Source: Massospora cicadina (lineage: Eukaryota; Entomophthoromycota; Entomophthoromycetes; Entomophthorales; Entomophthoraceae). From it: DNA of 64,000 nucleotides. The stretch spans positions 1 through 64,000 of the forward strand of contig JAKSZP010013286.1 of the NCBI GenBank assembly GCA_022478985.1, written 5' to 3'. How positions within the stretch are numbered: the stretch's first letter is position 1; each line of letters starts with the position of its first letter. The notes beneath the pieces were generated by a model that had not been told where the DNA came from, did not search any database, and saw only the letters and a program-made list of their open reading frames with translations. Positions 10,727 to 22,376 of the stretch are shown here, one piece after another. The translations under genes were made by a program, and so were the position numbers.

Positions 10727-12565
10727 TTACTGGCAGGCCAGTCTAGACTTCTTCTGCCGTTTCCATGACAGGTATCCTCTGACAATGGTATCTACCGGAA
10801 GGGCGATGTTTACTCCTTTCAGAGTTGGCGCATCCGCGGCAGGATCAAGTTGGTCTGAGGACGCTTGATCAAGCATTTGACAGGCATAGGGTTTTGGTTG
10901 ATCAAGGGGCTCTTCTTTTGCCACCACTTTAGCTTGAGCTTAGGTTACTACGTTTATTCCTCCAACTGGCTGCTGGTATAAAATTCCATCATTGCACTGA
11001 GGACTTTTGCAGGATATACTACTATTGATTTGGGGATGTGTTGAGTGGGTATCGTAAAGGTAGAGGGTCCCATCTCTACTCCACCTTCTTTTCCTGGTAG
11101 TATTGGTCTTGTTGTATGTAATTCACTCGGCGATTGTGGCAGAATTTTGCAAATGACCAGGGTGACTGCATTCGTAGCAGTTGACCCCATAGGAACCATA
11201 TCCTGGGTTATCATAAGCAGGTACAGACTGGAAGGGTTGGGGTCGCTCAGTATACCCAATTCCAGGTCAGTAAGCCAATTGTTGACACTTGGCGTAATTG
11301 GGTCCAGATCAATAACTAGGTTGCTGGCAGTTTTCATGGCCAGCCCATTGACGCTGATTGAACTGTTGATTATAATTTGGTCAAGGATGAGGCGCAAGTT
11401 ATAGTAAGGCTGAGAATTACTAAATGAAGCTGGAGGCGGATGATAGTATTCTCCAGAATAAGAGGGTGCTGTGGCAGTGGTAGTCTTGTGATCCAAATTT
11501 GGCGGCGAAAAGTTAGAGGTACCTGATGTAAAAAGTGTAAAATCTTAAGCAGAGGTACATCATCGTCCAGAAGTGGCAAAATAACATTAGAAAGTTCATG
11601 ATATGGCTTCACCGCGGTGGACATGGCAATGTACACATCAGCTTCTGCTAAGTACCCAGCTCCAACCAGCACATGGGCATCAGTTGTGAGTCAATCAGCA
11701 AACTCAATGAGAGTCTTGTTCCAACGGAATCCAATGGTTAAGAATTCTGCTTTCTGCTGTGACATTTTTGAGTTTCCTCCAAACAAGCAGAGTACGGTGT
11801 CCTTTATGTCCTTATAGGAGACAGAACTACTGAGGAGGTAACAGGCGACCTGATCTGCGCTTCCCACATCCAGAGCAAATATAAGCAGCTTAGCCTTCTG
11901 TTTATCGGAGGCTCCTTCCATGGTGAACTCAAACCATTTAAAGAACCCATGGATGTTGCCATTATGGTCAAATGGTGGTATCTTTTTGACATTAATTCCT
12001 CCTTTTGTTCGCGGTTATTAGGCTCACATAGAGGAATAATATGAGACCTGAAAGCGGATTCTCAATGAGGAATGTGATTAGCAGAAGCTGGGATATTTGT
12101 TGCTTCTGGGGTAGCATGACTGTCGGTGGTAGGTGGTACAGCCATTACTGGAGGTAAGTGATGTTCTGACTCATATGAATATCTGGTGCTATTATCAGGA
12201 GTGTCATAGACTTGACTAGCGCTGTTTTCTCCTATGTAGGATGCATCTTCTTGGTAGTCATCTTCCTCCTAGAGAGATGACAAAGAAGGAGTAGAGAATC
12301 TTTGTTCTGCATATTGCAGCCGCTGGGCTTCATCTAGTCATTCAGCAAGTTCTTTGTTTTATAGTCTAAGATTCACATTTGACTAAATGTACTATCAAGC
12401 TGTTGCATGGCCGCGTTATGTTCTTGAAGAAGTTCATCTTGGTTTTTGAGTACTGCATCCAAGGTGACTTTGAGTTCCTCAATCCAGCTGTTATGGGGTT
12501 CTCGGGAAGACTCCCCAATGACATGGCCTGAATAAGGCATGGTTGGCAACTGGGGCTCTGGAGTG
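10727..12565 (-). pseudogene. gypsy-1 Gag region
   Basis: After the PBS the first good Met frame starts MPYSGHVIGES and contains a helix-rich stretch (EELKVTLDAVLKNQDELLQE) up to about 12373, then breaks. The frames 11691-11992 and 11370-11672 show capsid-like character: GASDKQKAKLLIFALD, then VACYLL, SQQKAEFLTIGFRWNKTL, as in Retrotrans_gag proteins. A nucleocapsid-like CYECSHPGH motif lies near 11130-11190, but the fourth zinc ligand is not Cys. Frameshifts separate every piece. Gag would form the particle. Confidence 0.65.
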
Positions 12566-12585
12566 TTGGGTGGTTGGTCAATGGG

Positions 12586-12604
12586 CCCTCTGTAGTGAGC
12601 ACCA
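12586..12604 (-). other. primer-binding site of gypsy-1
   Basis: On the minus strand, one base after the 5' LTR, the sequence reads TGGTGCTCACTACAGAGGG. It is identical over 15 bases to the PBS of the TRIM-like element at 3759. Confidence 0.85.
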
Positions 12605-12605
12605 C

Positions 12606-13220
12606 TGTTATAATTTTGAGCGGTAATGTTAGGATCCGCTGGGCTATTCACACAGGTTAAGCCCTCTGAACAATGGACAGATGATGTGAAGATTGTAGGT
12701 CCTTCAGATGCACTTGAAAATATTTTGAAAATAGGAGCAATTTCCCCAACCAATTCTTTTTACTTTATAAATACAGCTACATTTCGCTGTCCCGCTCGTC
12801 TTACACTAAAAAACCTACCTCTTTCAATCGCCCATTTTGCTTATATACTTCAGCTTCAGAAGATACTATTTCTCATTGCTTGGGTTATTCTATTCCGCCG
12901 ATTTTCCTCAAATTTGGCTTGTTATTCTTAATCTGCTGTCGCCCTAGTTGTGGGCGATTTACTTCGTATTTGTTGAATATCAACATTGCCTTATCGCCTT
13001 ATATAGAGGCGATCCAATAAACTCATTATATCCAATAATACTCTTTTTTTAGTACTAGATGGTCCCAACCCAAGGGGGATTCATCGATGTTCCAATAATA
13101 CTCTTTATATCTAATACCGCCTCATCTCAAGGTAATCAAAAATATGTAACTAATACTGTGTTTGGTGGTTTCTGCCCAGCTGTCCCAAGATTATTGTCCA
13201 GTCTTATCAAAATCATGACA
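12606..13220 (-). repeat. 5' LTR of gypsy-1, carrying a 47-bp insertion
   Basis: This LTR aligns with 5249-5804 except for the insertion at 13044-13090 and its duplicated target. It ends TCATGACA and is followed by the TSD TAGGG at 13221-13225. LTRs are identical at integration, so the insertion is younger than gypsy-1. Confidence 0.9.
13044..13090 (-). mobile_element. ultrashort poly(A)-tailed insertion, 47 bp
   Basis: The insert has T7 on the plus strand, so it is poly(A)-tailed on the minus strand. Perfect copies of TCCAATAATACTC flank it (13031-13043 and 13091-13103); up to three T's could extend the duplication. On the minus strand it starts with A then CATCGATG and ends ACCATCTAGTACT plus A7. 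The partner LTR has the unfilled site at 5674-5686. The sequence equals the 3' tail of LINE-F at 63065-63110. Confidence 0.92.
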
Positions 13221-13560
13221 TAGGGCATAAAAACCTTGCCCGTCTGCTACATGGGAGGGAAGAAAGTTTATTTGAGTGTGAAGAAAGCCTTAAAGAAATA
13301 GATCAGGGGGACGCACTAATATTCTATTTCTGGGAATTACAGGCTAACTATGAGGTGGTCCAACTGGTATCCACAGAGCAATGTAAAGAAGCGAAGATGG
13401 CCAGTAAGGTGGCGAAGATGGCCAGGAAGAAGAAGCAGAAGAAGGAAGCAGGAGCTCTGGAGTAATTGGCCAAGTGCACCATTGAGTAACATCATAAGCA
13501 CCTTTAGTATGACCGCCCCTAAGACAGCCTAGTAGGCACAAGTTATGAGCAGTGGACATT
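13221..13560 (+). pseudogene. LINE-A ORF1, third segment
   Basis: The frame just after gypsy-1 reads PVCYMGGKKVYLSVKKALKK, then ALIFYFWELQANYEVVQL and a lysine-rich run (MASKVAKMARKKKQKKEAG). The corresponding C-terminal part of LINE-B ORF1 also has a basic, Lys/Ala-rich helix (RKKAKQACRAAAKEAAKV) shortly before ORF2. The match of position and composition supports continuity with 2274-2746 across both insertions. Confidence 0.5.
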
Positions 13561-13899
13561 TTAATCAGAAATGGACAATGAACACTTTCTTACCTGTACA
13601 CAATGGAGTTTAACCCATTCAAGTACTAGTCAACAAACCTGTTTCACAAGCCAACAGTTTCTCAACCCTCAACGGCATGGGGGACAATAGTGCTCACTGT
13701 ACAGAGAACACAAATTGGGAATTTTTGGGCCACCTGATTGGCAAATTAAATAAACCACCAGCTAAATCATTTCAAGAGTCCTGACTAGGTTCAAATACAA
13801 TAAAGCCACCTCAGCTGCACAGAGCCAATCAGGCCTTATGCAGTCATAGCAGGCGCGCTGAGCTCACTAATGATTTGGACTCTCAACATAGCAAGACTC

Positions 13900-14700
13900 T
13901 CATCCATTAAGTCCCTGGATTAGAAACGAGGGTTCTTCTAAACCCACCGGTGGACGTGCTTGCCTTTCAGGAGTGCAAGTGCACCACTGAAAAGGAGGAA
14001 AAGTAGTCCAGGCTCTTTCTCCCTTCATGAACATTATGGAATAGCTTTTGTAGATTTGTAGTTAAAGCATCAGCTGCCATCAAAATCACAAACTACTACT
14101 CTCATCTGGAAATAAAGGTTCTAAGTTCTGGCCTTCAAAGGGGGAAAAAGCATATCAGGCCGCATCAGTATATGACCTTGTTGAAGAGAAAAAAGGGAAA
14201 GTCTGAGCAACCTAATTGACTTGAACCTTCCAGAGGAAGCGATTTACCTAGGGGACTTCAATTGATGGCTGGACGGAACTTGTGACATATGGCCAAATGT
14301 CACAAACCCACCAATAGGATCGATCCAATTGCACCAATTAATGACAACAAAAGGCCTTTTAGATGCCAAAGTATTCTCAGAATTATTTTTTCCAAATCTG
14401 ACGAGGTTAGTATTGTAGATAACTGACTATACAGTGCCACTAGACTGTATCCGATACTCATACCCATGTTTGTTAGAATCACAAACTAAAAATTTTGAAA
14501 CAATAGAACTACATCTATAAGACCATAGAATGGCAAAATTAGTATCCAATAAAATGAAGAACTGCCCAAAGACTACTTCTGGAAAAGGATTCTTTCAAAA
14601 ATTGTGAATCTGGTCCATGTAGAAGGTCAGACAGAAAGACATATAGAAGAACTAGCCAAATGCACTGACTCTGAAAACTCATGGCAGCAGTGGCAAATGT
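13900..14700 (+). pseudogene. LINE-A endonuclease remnant
   Basis: APE-type endonuclease landmarks survive in a broken frame. YLGDFN at 14245-14262 is the GDFN motif, followed directly by a TGA stop (14263-14265). DHRMAKL near 14520 stands for the C-terminal SDH motif, whose His is catalytic in this family. The enzyme would nick target DNA to prime reverse transcription. Stops and frameshifts throughout show that it is dead. Confidence 0.6.
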
Positions 14701-14847
14701 TAAAGAAGAAAATTCTATCCGCACAGCCCATGCAGCCTCCTGTCACACAAGGAAGGAAATAGCAATACTTTCTAAAGCTCAGAGAATATTAAACCATCTG
14801 GAAAGATACCCACCCCATAGTGGCTACTCACCACAGTGGGCTAGAGA

Positions 14848-15915
14848 TTGGGTGAATCAGACAATAATCGTCAAGAAACATTAACAACTCCAAATACACA
14901 TGAAGGCACTCCAAAATGTTGCCAGATGGGTCATTCAAGGGGATCGACCATCCTTGTTTTTATAACAGACTTACAAAACAAGGTCCAAAATGCCAGTCTC
15001 ACCAAACTCCAAACATGTGAAGGCCAAACAACTAGCAACCCAAAAGCAGCAGCCATCAGCCACTCCTACTACTTGGAACTTTATAAAGTGGCTCCAACAG
15101 AGGAAGCTGCTAATAACTACTTCATCAATGCTGTCCACAACCACATCAAGCATTTATCTGACCTTGTTAAAACCATAACAGAGGACGAGCTAGCACAGGT
15201 TCTACAGAGACTCCCTACCAACAAGTCACCAGGACCAGACGGCATCCCCTATGAGTACTATAACGCAATCTATGAAGCAATAAAGAAGCTTATGATATCC
15301 TTCTTTAACTCAAGTCTTCAAGAAGGGAGGGTGATCCCAGGAGGCGCAGAAGCCTATACCCTAGTGCTTTGCAAAAAAGAGGACCGGAACAACCTAAACC
15401 TTTGGCGCCCAATATCTCTACTTAACGCAGATATAGAGAAAATGGGAAAGATAATGGCTAAACTTCTCTCAGAAAAAGCCAAGGAGTGCATTGCCTATAA
15501 CAGAATGGTTTCACCCCAGGGAAGAGCATCTGGGATAACATCCACCAAGTTACAAACACACTAGGAGCATCCAAGGGCGCGCTCTGCTTTCTAGACCAAA
15601 CCAAGGCATATGTCAGAGTATACTGGGAATACTTGGTGGCAATACTTCAAATAGGGCTTCCCCAAACCCTTTATCTTATGGATACCAAATCATGAGCAAT
15701 CGTCCACCTTTTCAGTTCTATGGTCTGCATTCATTTCACCTCCGGTTGCACCTGAAAGAGGCCTCTGTCAAGGGGGCCCACTTAACTCTGTCCTGTACAA
15801 CCTCACAATTGATTCCTCTTATGGGTGATGGAGAAACAGTTAGCTGGTATAGAGTTCAAGGGGCAAATATCAATTAAGGTTCTGATTTTTTGCGAATTAC
15901 TGTGTGGTAGGGGTC
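14848..15915 (+). pseudogene. LINE-A reverse transcriptase, catalytically dead
   Basis: A 238-residue frame (14848-15564) carries DELAQVLQRLPTNKSPGPDG, then IPYEYYNAIYEA and NLWRPISLLNADIEKMGKIM, the N-terminal fingers and motif region of L1/Tx1-type RT. After a frameshift, FLDQTKAYVRVYW at about 15587 is motif A, with the second conserved Asp replaced by Val. The expected FADDC box reads FANYC (15889-15903): both catalytic aspartates are lost by single changes (GAT to AAT, GAC to TAC). The RT domain cannot work. Confidence 0.85.
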
Positions 15916-17150
15916 TCCCCCAAGGCGGATTTCAAAAATGTAAACGAGATAATCAGCTTATACAAAAAAGCCTCTCAAGCTAAACTCATCAAAACCAAAT
16001 CATAAGGCTTGGTACTATCAAATGCTAAGCGCCTAGGCCCTAAAAATAAGAGGACAAAAAGAAAAGTCACAAACACAAGCAAGTGAAGAAGTGTAAGAAA
16101 TTTAGCTTTATCACAACACCCTTTCAGATGCCTTACCCAAAGGAACCCATCAAACAACTAGGGATCCCCATCATAAGTGAGGGTATAGCAACTCAAGAGG
16201 TGGAAGAGAAGATACTTCAGGATATTTAAAGGAGAATGGCAAGGTGGAAGTTCAGGAAGACATCTCTGGCTGGAAAATGTCGCCTTGATAATACTATGCC
16301 CTTCTCAAAAATATGGTACCCTGCACATGCTGTTGCTTAGCATTTTTTAAAAAACTCACGTCAATTCTATAACCTTGGTTCTGGGGCTCATGATCTCCCC
16401 CAGCATGGATCATCACACTAAAGGGACCAACTCCTGAAGGCAGGATGGGGCTAATTGACCATGAATACAACGCTGCAAACATATACATAAAATGGATCAG
16501 TGCTGCGACCTCACAGGAACGGAGCCCACCTCCATGGCATTTGCAGCAAGGACTAAATAGCCAGAAAACTAGACCTCAGGAACCCAGGATCCCTGACCAC
16601 CCTCTTCAATTTCCTGGGTTCACGCCCAGTGTTGGTAGGGCCATGGGATGTGATGCCAGAGACCAATGCGATACTACATTATTTCAAAATATAAAAATCG
16701 CACCAATAATCAAACTCAAACCCCAATAAATGCGCCGTGGTCAAAAACGGGAAACTTTTATACTTGATTGGCACCCCGTGCCACCAACCAATGCAAATTC
16801 TGAGGGCCCAAGAATTAGGCCTATCACAGCGCTGGATTTTTGAGGATTAATTCGCCCTCACAAGCTCCTTAAAACCACTTGGAGAATATCAAGTGAGCCT
16901 CTACTCCAGCCCAAGATTACAACCCTGCATTGGAGAATTGCTAAACGCCTTTTTCATACAAGGGAATGCTCAAACGCCACGCACAGGCAGTTCACAGTGT
17001 GCAATGAAGAAGATACGCTGCACCACAGGTATGTTGCATATAAAACAGTGGTAAGAGTCTGGGAAGAAGCGGTGTGCTTAGCAAATCTACAGACCATCAA
17101 TTTTAACAATCTATCAAAAACTGGCTCTTTCTAGCTGGGTCAAGGCATTG
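15916..17150 (+). pseudogene. LINE-A ORF2 C-terminal region
   Basis: Scattered frames match the thumb and C-terminal part of the LINE ORF2 proteins here. Near 16140 PKEPIKQLGIPI corresponds to the VHHLGVWVEAGG region of LINE-B. Near 16930-17060 LHWRIAKRLFHT, then VCNEEDTLHH and VVRVWEEAV match the zf-RVT-like segment (Cys, His and the closing Trp helix), with some ligands missing. Stops occur in all frames. Confidence 0.5.
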
Positions 17151-17285
17151 AGACCTTATTTACAATAAGATAATTTTTGTTCTAGAGTTATGGGTGATAC
17201 ATAGCAACTGAGTAGCCGCCACTGCAAGTGACCAAGGGTCTGGCCCAGCTATGGCTATTAATAAATTTCACTTTAGTTTAAACAG

Positions 17286-19539
17286 AAACTTTGGCTACTA
17301 GCTGTTTAGGGGTGCCATTCCACCAAAACAGAATATGCAAGTAGTGTCTTGGGCCATTACACATTTTTGAAATTTCCATGGTGCAACGAACATGTTTATG
17401 GAAAGCCCATTTAATGGGGTAACTGAGGTTCTAGCAACAGCAACCCAAAGCAAGGTGCTATGCCAAGGTTGTGCAACTAACATTAAACCACTTTCTTTGC
17501 TGCCCTACTTTTAAAATTATTCCCAATTACTCGCCCACCCCATCCCTCAAGTGCGTTGTCTCCAGTCACATACTCCAAAATAAAAAATTAAAATTAAAAT
17601 TAAAAATTAAAAAGTAAAACTAACTTGACCATCTAGTACTAAAAAAAAAGTAAAACTAACTTATCATTGATCATATCAGAAATTTCAATGATTATGGACT
17701 AAAAGTATCCTAAGTACATTTTAAACTAGGGATTTTCAGCCCAGCAGTTCCACTTAGTAATATTTGATTTGATAGTATGGATTGGGGGCTTTGTGGCTAA
17801 GCTGTACTTAATAATAGTTGATTTTAATGACCCAGGCTTGTGGGCTTTATTTCTCTATGTCTAAATCATTTTTTGGCAATTAAGCTTATGATGAAAATAA
17901 TTACTAACTAGTGGTGTGAACTTTTTTGGTAAGTGCTACCATTTCTCAAGAGGAGCAACGGTTTAGCTATTTTCAGAAGCATCAGAGGAAACGCTGTCTT
18001 TAAGTGATTGTGTCATTAAGACACTGACCATGAGCTAAGCTGGGTTACAACATGACGCCAAATTTATTGTATGCATCTGATCCCATGCACCGCAAATGCT
18101 GGTTAAGTGGAGGTGCAAGTCAGGGTGCCATGGGTGTGGATGTGGGTAACATTAAACTTTTACTAAATTCTCCCTGATTTTACACAAAAATATGAAACCT
18201 AATTCTATTCTACAAACTTGTTGCATTTATTATTTTTTGGTTGTATTAGTTGATAAATTATTTGTGATTAGGAATAACAGGGCATTGAGCCGTTGTACCT
18301 GTAAATGATGGGAGATTATAGCCTTAAAGTGGTATCCACAAGGAACTTATATCTTAATCAAAATTACCGTCTGGTCTATTGTCTCCATACAATGGGCGTT
18401 TTTAACTTCAACTCATCTTTAAAGAAGAACCAGACATCTGAAGTAGGCCAAAATTTAACAGATTGACTGAGGTATAATGTGAGATTCAAATGTATATTAT
18501 CCTCCTTTTGCCACAAAAGTTCATTTTCTGCCATAACTGGATTCAAACCTACATTGTGGGGACAATAGTAGGAAGCTTTCCTACTATTATAACACCACTT
18601 TGTTAAAATAAACTAATTATAGCTCTTACATTCCTATTTTATTTACTAATCTAGATTTACTAAATAAACAAAAAATGTGATTTTAAAAGTTTTTAAAAAT
18701 GGTCATTTTTTGCTTTAAAAATAGCAATCAGCATATATAGGGCTTTAAATGAAGATATAATCTGGTAAAGAAGAAATTTAGTAGTTACATAACAAATCAG
18801 TTTAATCATCTATTTATATACAGTTTATGTACATAGCTATACTATACAAAATTCAGATAGTAGATAAAGTTATGACTTGGCATATGATTTATAATAAAAG
18901 TTTTATCTTGAGCTATGTAATTTTATAATTTTTTACAAAAATTATAGAGAAGTTTGAACTCTGTACAGAAACTGTTTTGCATTTCCAAAAAAGTGTATAA
19001 TCACCATCATATATCTAAAGCCTTAAGTTAAATGTTTTTGCAAATGATTTAGTTAACATATGCACCTAATTTTATGGTTTATGTTTATTTGTTGTTCTAA
19101 TACTTTTGTATGATTATCCAGTAGGACCACTTTTGAATAGTTATGCTTGTATAACTTTATCAAAATAAAAATTTACATTTTCTATCAAAAATGTTAAGAA
19201 TAGCCAAAAAATATAATTAAAGATCTGGATAATAAAGTAAGCATCACAGGAAAGTGGCCATATTAAGCAGTTCCTTCTAGTAAATATCCTATATTTTTCC
19301 TTTTTAAAGCTATATATATCTAGAGCCAACATGTATAGTTTTAAACAAGTATAGAAGATTTTATATTAGATGTTATAGTAGATCTCTTTGTATATCACTC
19401 TTAATAAAAAGAAGCAGTAAAATGCTACACATATTAAGGTGTAGATAAATTATGAAAAAAATATATACTTCTTACATGGGAATATTTTTATAATAATAAA
19501 TAAATAAATTAAGAATTATATTTTATGAGAGAAGTTTCT
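17286..19539 (+). other. AT-rich interval without recognisable genes
   Basis: No coherent frame or motif was found. A TTAAAA-type simple repeat lies at about 17577-17613, immediately before the 17627 micro-insertion. From 18.4 to 19.5 kb the sequence is strongly AT-rich with short poly-T and poly-A runs. The frame at 19141-19332 has no support. It could be host intergenic DNA or very old repeats. Confidence 0.5.
17627..17649 (+). mobile_element. ultrashort poly(A)-tailed insertion, 23 bp
   Basis: The insert GACCATCTAGTACT plus A9 sits between perfect 13-bp copies of GTAAAACTAACTT (17614-17626 and 17650-17662). Only 14 non-A bases are present, all belonging to the 3' end of the LINE-F tail. 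The A-rich left flank makes the exact TSD length ambiguous by up to five bases. Confidence 0.88.
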
Positions 19540-21340
19540 TATCTTATTTTTTAACTAATGCAAGCTGAACAGAGGATGGACAATACTAAGCTCAGAGGAT
19601 CTAAACCTAAACTAAAACTAAAACTAAAATAATCTGAAATGAACAAAAAGAGATAAACGTATTACTTAAGCTGTCTCAAAAAAATTAAAATGATCCAACA
19701 AGGCTGGATGTGGTAAACTGCTATCTATCCATGGTGGAAGGTGAGGGAGGATCAGAAAGCTCATTGTCCTCATCTGGGGTGGATAGATTTCAGCACAGAG
19801 AGAGAGCACAGGCGTGGGTGAATACTTGAAACGGGAATAAAGGTGGAAAAGTAGGGCTTGCAGCTCAATTTTTACTATGAGGAGGGCATTGATCTATTTG
19901 GAGAGGGCTTTATCAGCCTCAATGCAAACTTTTGGAAGTGTGGTTAAGGTGGCCATGCCGTTGTTGGCAATATGGGTCTTGAGAACAAATTTAGTAATTG
20001 TTGCAACTTTTATTATTGCTTTGTTGGCGACTTTTTGGAATCAAAAAATTCTTTTTATGAGCTTTTTGCATTGGGGGAAGGTCATTGTTGGGTAGTACCT
20101 AGGCCAAGGCTGTAACTGGTTTTGCTACAGCTTTCAAAAGGCAATAATCAAGGGAGGCAACAGCCTCTTTGGTGAGATGTTTGTCACTTTGGAACTCATT
20201 GGCATTGGGGCATAGAACTTAATGCTGAGTTGGAAATTGAGCTGCATATTCTATGTTTAGGTACATTTTGAGTCCTGGGGCCTTGACCAAGTCAGGAACA
20301 GGGTTACCCAACTCATCAATTTCCTCCAATTAATTCCAGGGTGTCTAGTTGAAGATGGTTGATTGATTGGCATATGAGTGGACTGGGTCGGGTGGCTTGG
20401 TGGGATTTTTGGTTTTTGGGGTCCATGCTGACTCACAATTGGTTGGAGTAGGAGTGTAGGTTTGACAAGTATGTTCCTGATTTGATGAATCAGTGGTAGT
20501 TGCTGCTGCCATCTTGGGAGGAGGGTAAGGGAGAATTTATCCCCATCTGAAGAAATTATTGGGATTGGCAATGGGACAAATAAAAGGTCTCTGATGTGTG
20601 GGCTGCAGTTTGGGCTATGTAGGGGCAGTGCCATTTTAAATGGTCCAGGTTAAAACAAATGGGGCAGATGGTGCGCCTTATATCTACTCTGGCCCAAAAA
20701 AGGTGGTTGGGGCAGAAGGGACAACGGTGCAAGAGGAATCAAAATGGTGACTTTGGCTAAGTTGAACATATGGTTTTAAAGGCGCAAGGTCTATAATTCA
20801 TTTAGCTACATTGGAAACCACAAATTGTAGAATGGGATTAGCACCATATATCGACAATCTAGATATTAATTCAGATATAAAGTTTTGGAGAAGAGGTGGT
20901 TGGGTTTGCCAGCAAATTGAACCACAAGAGTGGTGTCATCAGGCGACTGGATGCAAATTTTTGGGAGGGGATGCCCTGTAACACCAGGGTAATGGTGGCT
21001 GAAATTGCAGCATCAGCTTCACAGGTGAAGTTGAGGTCAAATTACCCCTTGTAGAGGAGGAAGCCAATAAGACTGCAGGCTAAGCTTCTGGGCTAGTTCC
21101 ATTATTTGTTTTTGATTTTATGGAAAAAGTTGACATATTCAACCGAGAGGTCAAATCACATTTCTTTGAGGGAACACAATGGGGATCCAAAGCACCACTT
21201 AGGATCATGCAAGGTGGAGGGCGAGATCCTTGGGGAAATATATTGACCTGAAGCGTTGGGGGGGCTGGTCAATCTAGTTTGAACGCGTTTTCCCGTTGAG
21301 TGTAAAATTCTAGAGGCTTTTTGTCATTGCCCAATTTTTG
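19540..21340 (-). mobile_element. ORF1-only LINE-like element O2, decayed
   Basis: On the plus strand the left end (GAACAGAGGATGGACAATAC, then the CCATGGTGGAAGG region) matches the 3' tail and C-terminal part of the 30.99 kb element. The frame 20257-20634 (minus, proline-rich) and, near 20900, DDTTLVVQFAGKP match the ORF1 blocks of O1. No endonuclease or RT lies between the blocks. I could not identify a TSD, so the ends are approximate. TAAACCTAAACTAAAACTAA near 19600 is a local A-rich repeat. Confidence 0.6.
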
Positions 21341-22084
21341 GAAATGAGCTATGAGGCTGAGGACTTCAGGGTTTTGCTCTGTGTTGGTACTTCAAAGTTG
21401 TTTAGTTCTGATTTAATTTTTATCCTTTCTAAAAGAGTGATACAAGTGGAAATAAAAGCTTGAGTACTTATTATCTTGAGATAAAGTTTAGCTTGATAAA
21501 GGATTGTTTCAATCTTCTTACCCAAAGTTAACAAAAATTTACTTAGAAGAGAATTTATCTTAAAGTACTTAATATGAAACAATGGAAATAAATATAGGGA
21601 AAAAATTTTAAATCTTATAGAAATAATTCTCTAACATGATAATCATATATAAGTTCTTCTATAGGTACTGTAACATGTTAAATTACTAAAATGGTGAACT
21701 AGCATATAATTATGCCATTAAAATTAACTTTTAATTTAAGCTTAACAATATACAAACATTTATCTAACATGAGTAAAGTTTTACCATTACTTTGAGCCCT
21801 CAAATTTTAGCTTTGTAGTATCAAGCATTTATTAATGTTTTATATATACATAAAAAAAAGTTCATTATTATAGTGTATTGATTATTTGTTACTCTCTTTA
21901 TAATGTATGAATGCTAAATTTTCTGTTGTTATAAGTTTATTTCATATATAAAGGTTTAAATCTATAAACAACTAATCTGATACTAAATAGCACTAGTTGG
22001 AGGTATTAAAAGAATTATATTGACAATTATAGCAGAAGATATACCTTACCAGATATTTTATTTAACCAAGGTAGTTCATTTTAA
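21341..22084 (+). other. AT-rich interval
   Basis: Strongly AT-rich sequence with no supported frame. The minus frame 21349-21582 (77 residues, Lys/Leu/Ile-rich) looks like a chance open frame. It ends where LINE-B begins, near TTTTCTCTCTCGTTGCAATC. Confidence 0.45.
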
Positions 22085-22376
22085 CTTTTCTCTCTCGTTG
22101 CAATCACTTTTGCAACTTATTCAATTCAAGTCTGATTCTAGTTTGATAATCTCACAGAGGAGATTAGTCTGCACCCATTTCAGGGAGCAGTTAGGGCAAG
22201 TAAGGTAAGAGGAGCAGGTGGTAGGCCTGAAGCCTCAAACGTTTGAAAACGCCCTGGAGAAACCGGCGGAATAGAAAAAAATAAAAAAACTGGCGGTCAC
22301 TATTTCCCCAGAAATCCTCACTTGGCAAGTACGATGCAACCAGTACATCAACACGCTGCACTCCCAACCATTCTCA

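Larger units (their letters stand above)
5249..13220 (-). mobile_element. gypsy-1, Ty3/gypsy LTR retrotransposon inserted in LINE-A
   Basis: Two LTRs (556 and 615 bp, TGTTATAATTTTG...TGACA) bound an internal region of about 6.8 kb. Read on the minus strand it carries gag, protease, RT, RNase H and integrase, the Ty3/gypsy order. Identical 5-bp TAGGG duplications flank it (5244-5248 and 13221-13225). PBS and PPT are both present. Frameshifts, stops and lost integrase catalytic residues make it defective. One LTR carries a later 47-bp insertion at 13044. Confidence 0.92.
2130..17285 (+). mobile_element. LINE-A, L1/Tx1-like non-LTR retrotransposon, split by two LTR elements
   Basis: ORF1 remnants at 2274-2746, 5054-5248 and 13221-13560, then endonuclease, RT and C-terminal zinc-binding remnants to about 17150, lie in the order of one LINE. 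Two insertions interrupt it: the small LTR element 2747-5053 and gypsy-1 5249-13220. After removing them the LINE would be about 4.9 kb, similar to LINE-B (5.3 kb). The LINE must predate both insertions. Catalytic residues are lost, so it is inactive. The exact 5' and 3' ends are uncertain; the 3' end is put at the AATAAATTTCA near 17260-17285. Confidence 0.7.

Noticed and set aside
17577..17613. TTAAAA-type tract as a telomere-like or CRISPR-like repeat
   Set aside because: It is imperfect simple sequence of under 40 bp without spacers; the same motif forms the LINE-B 3' end.
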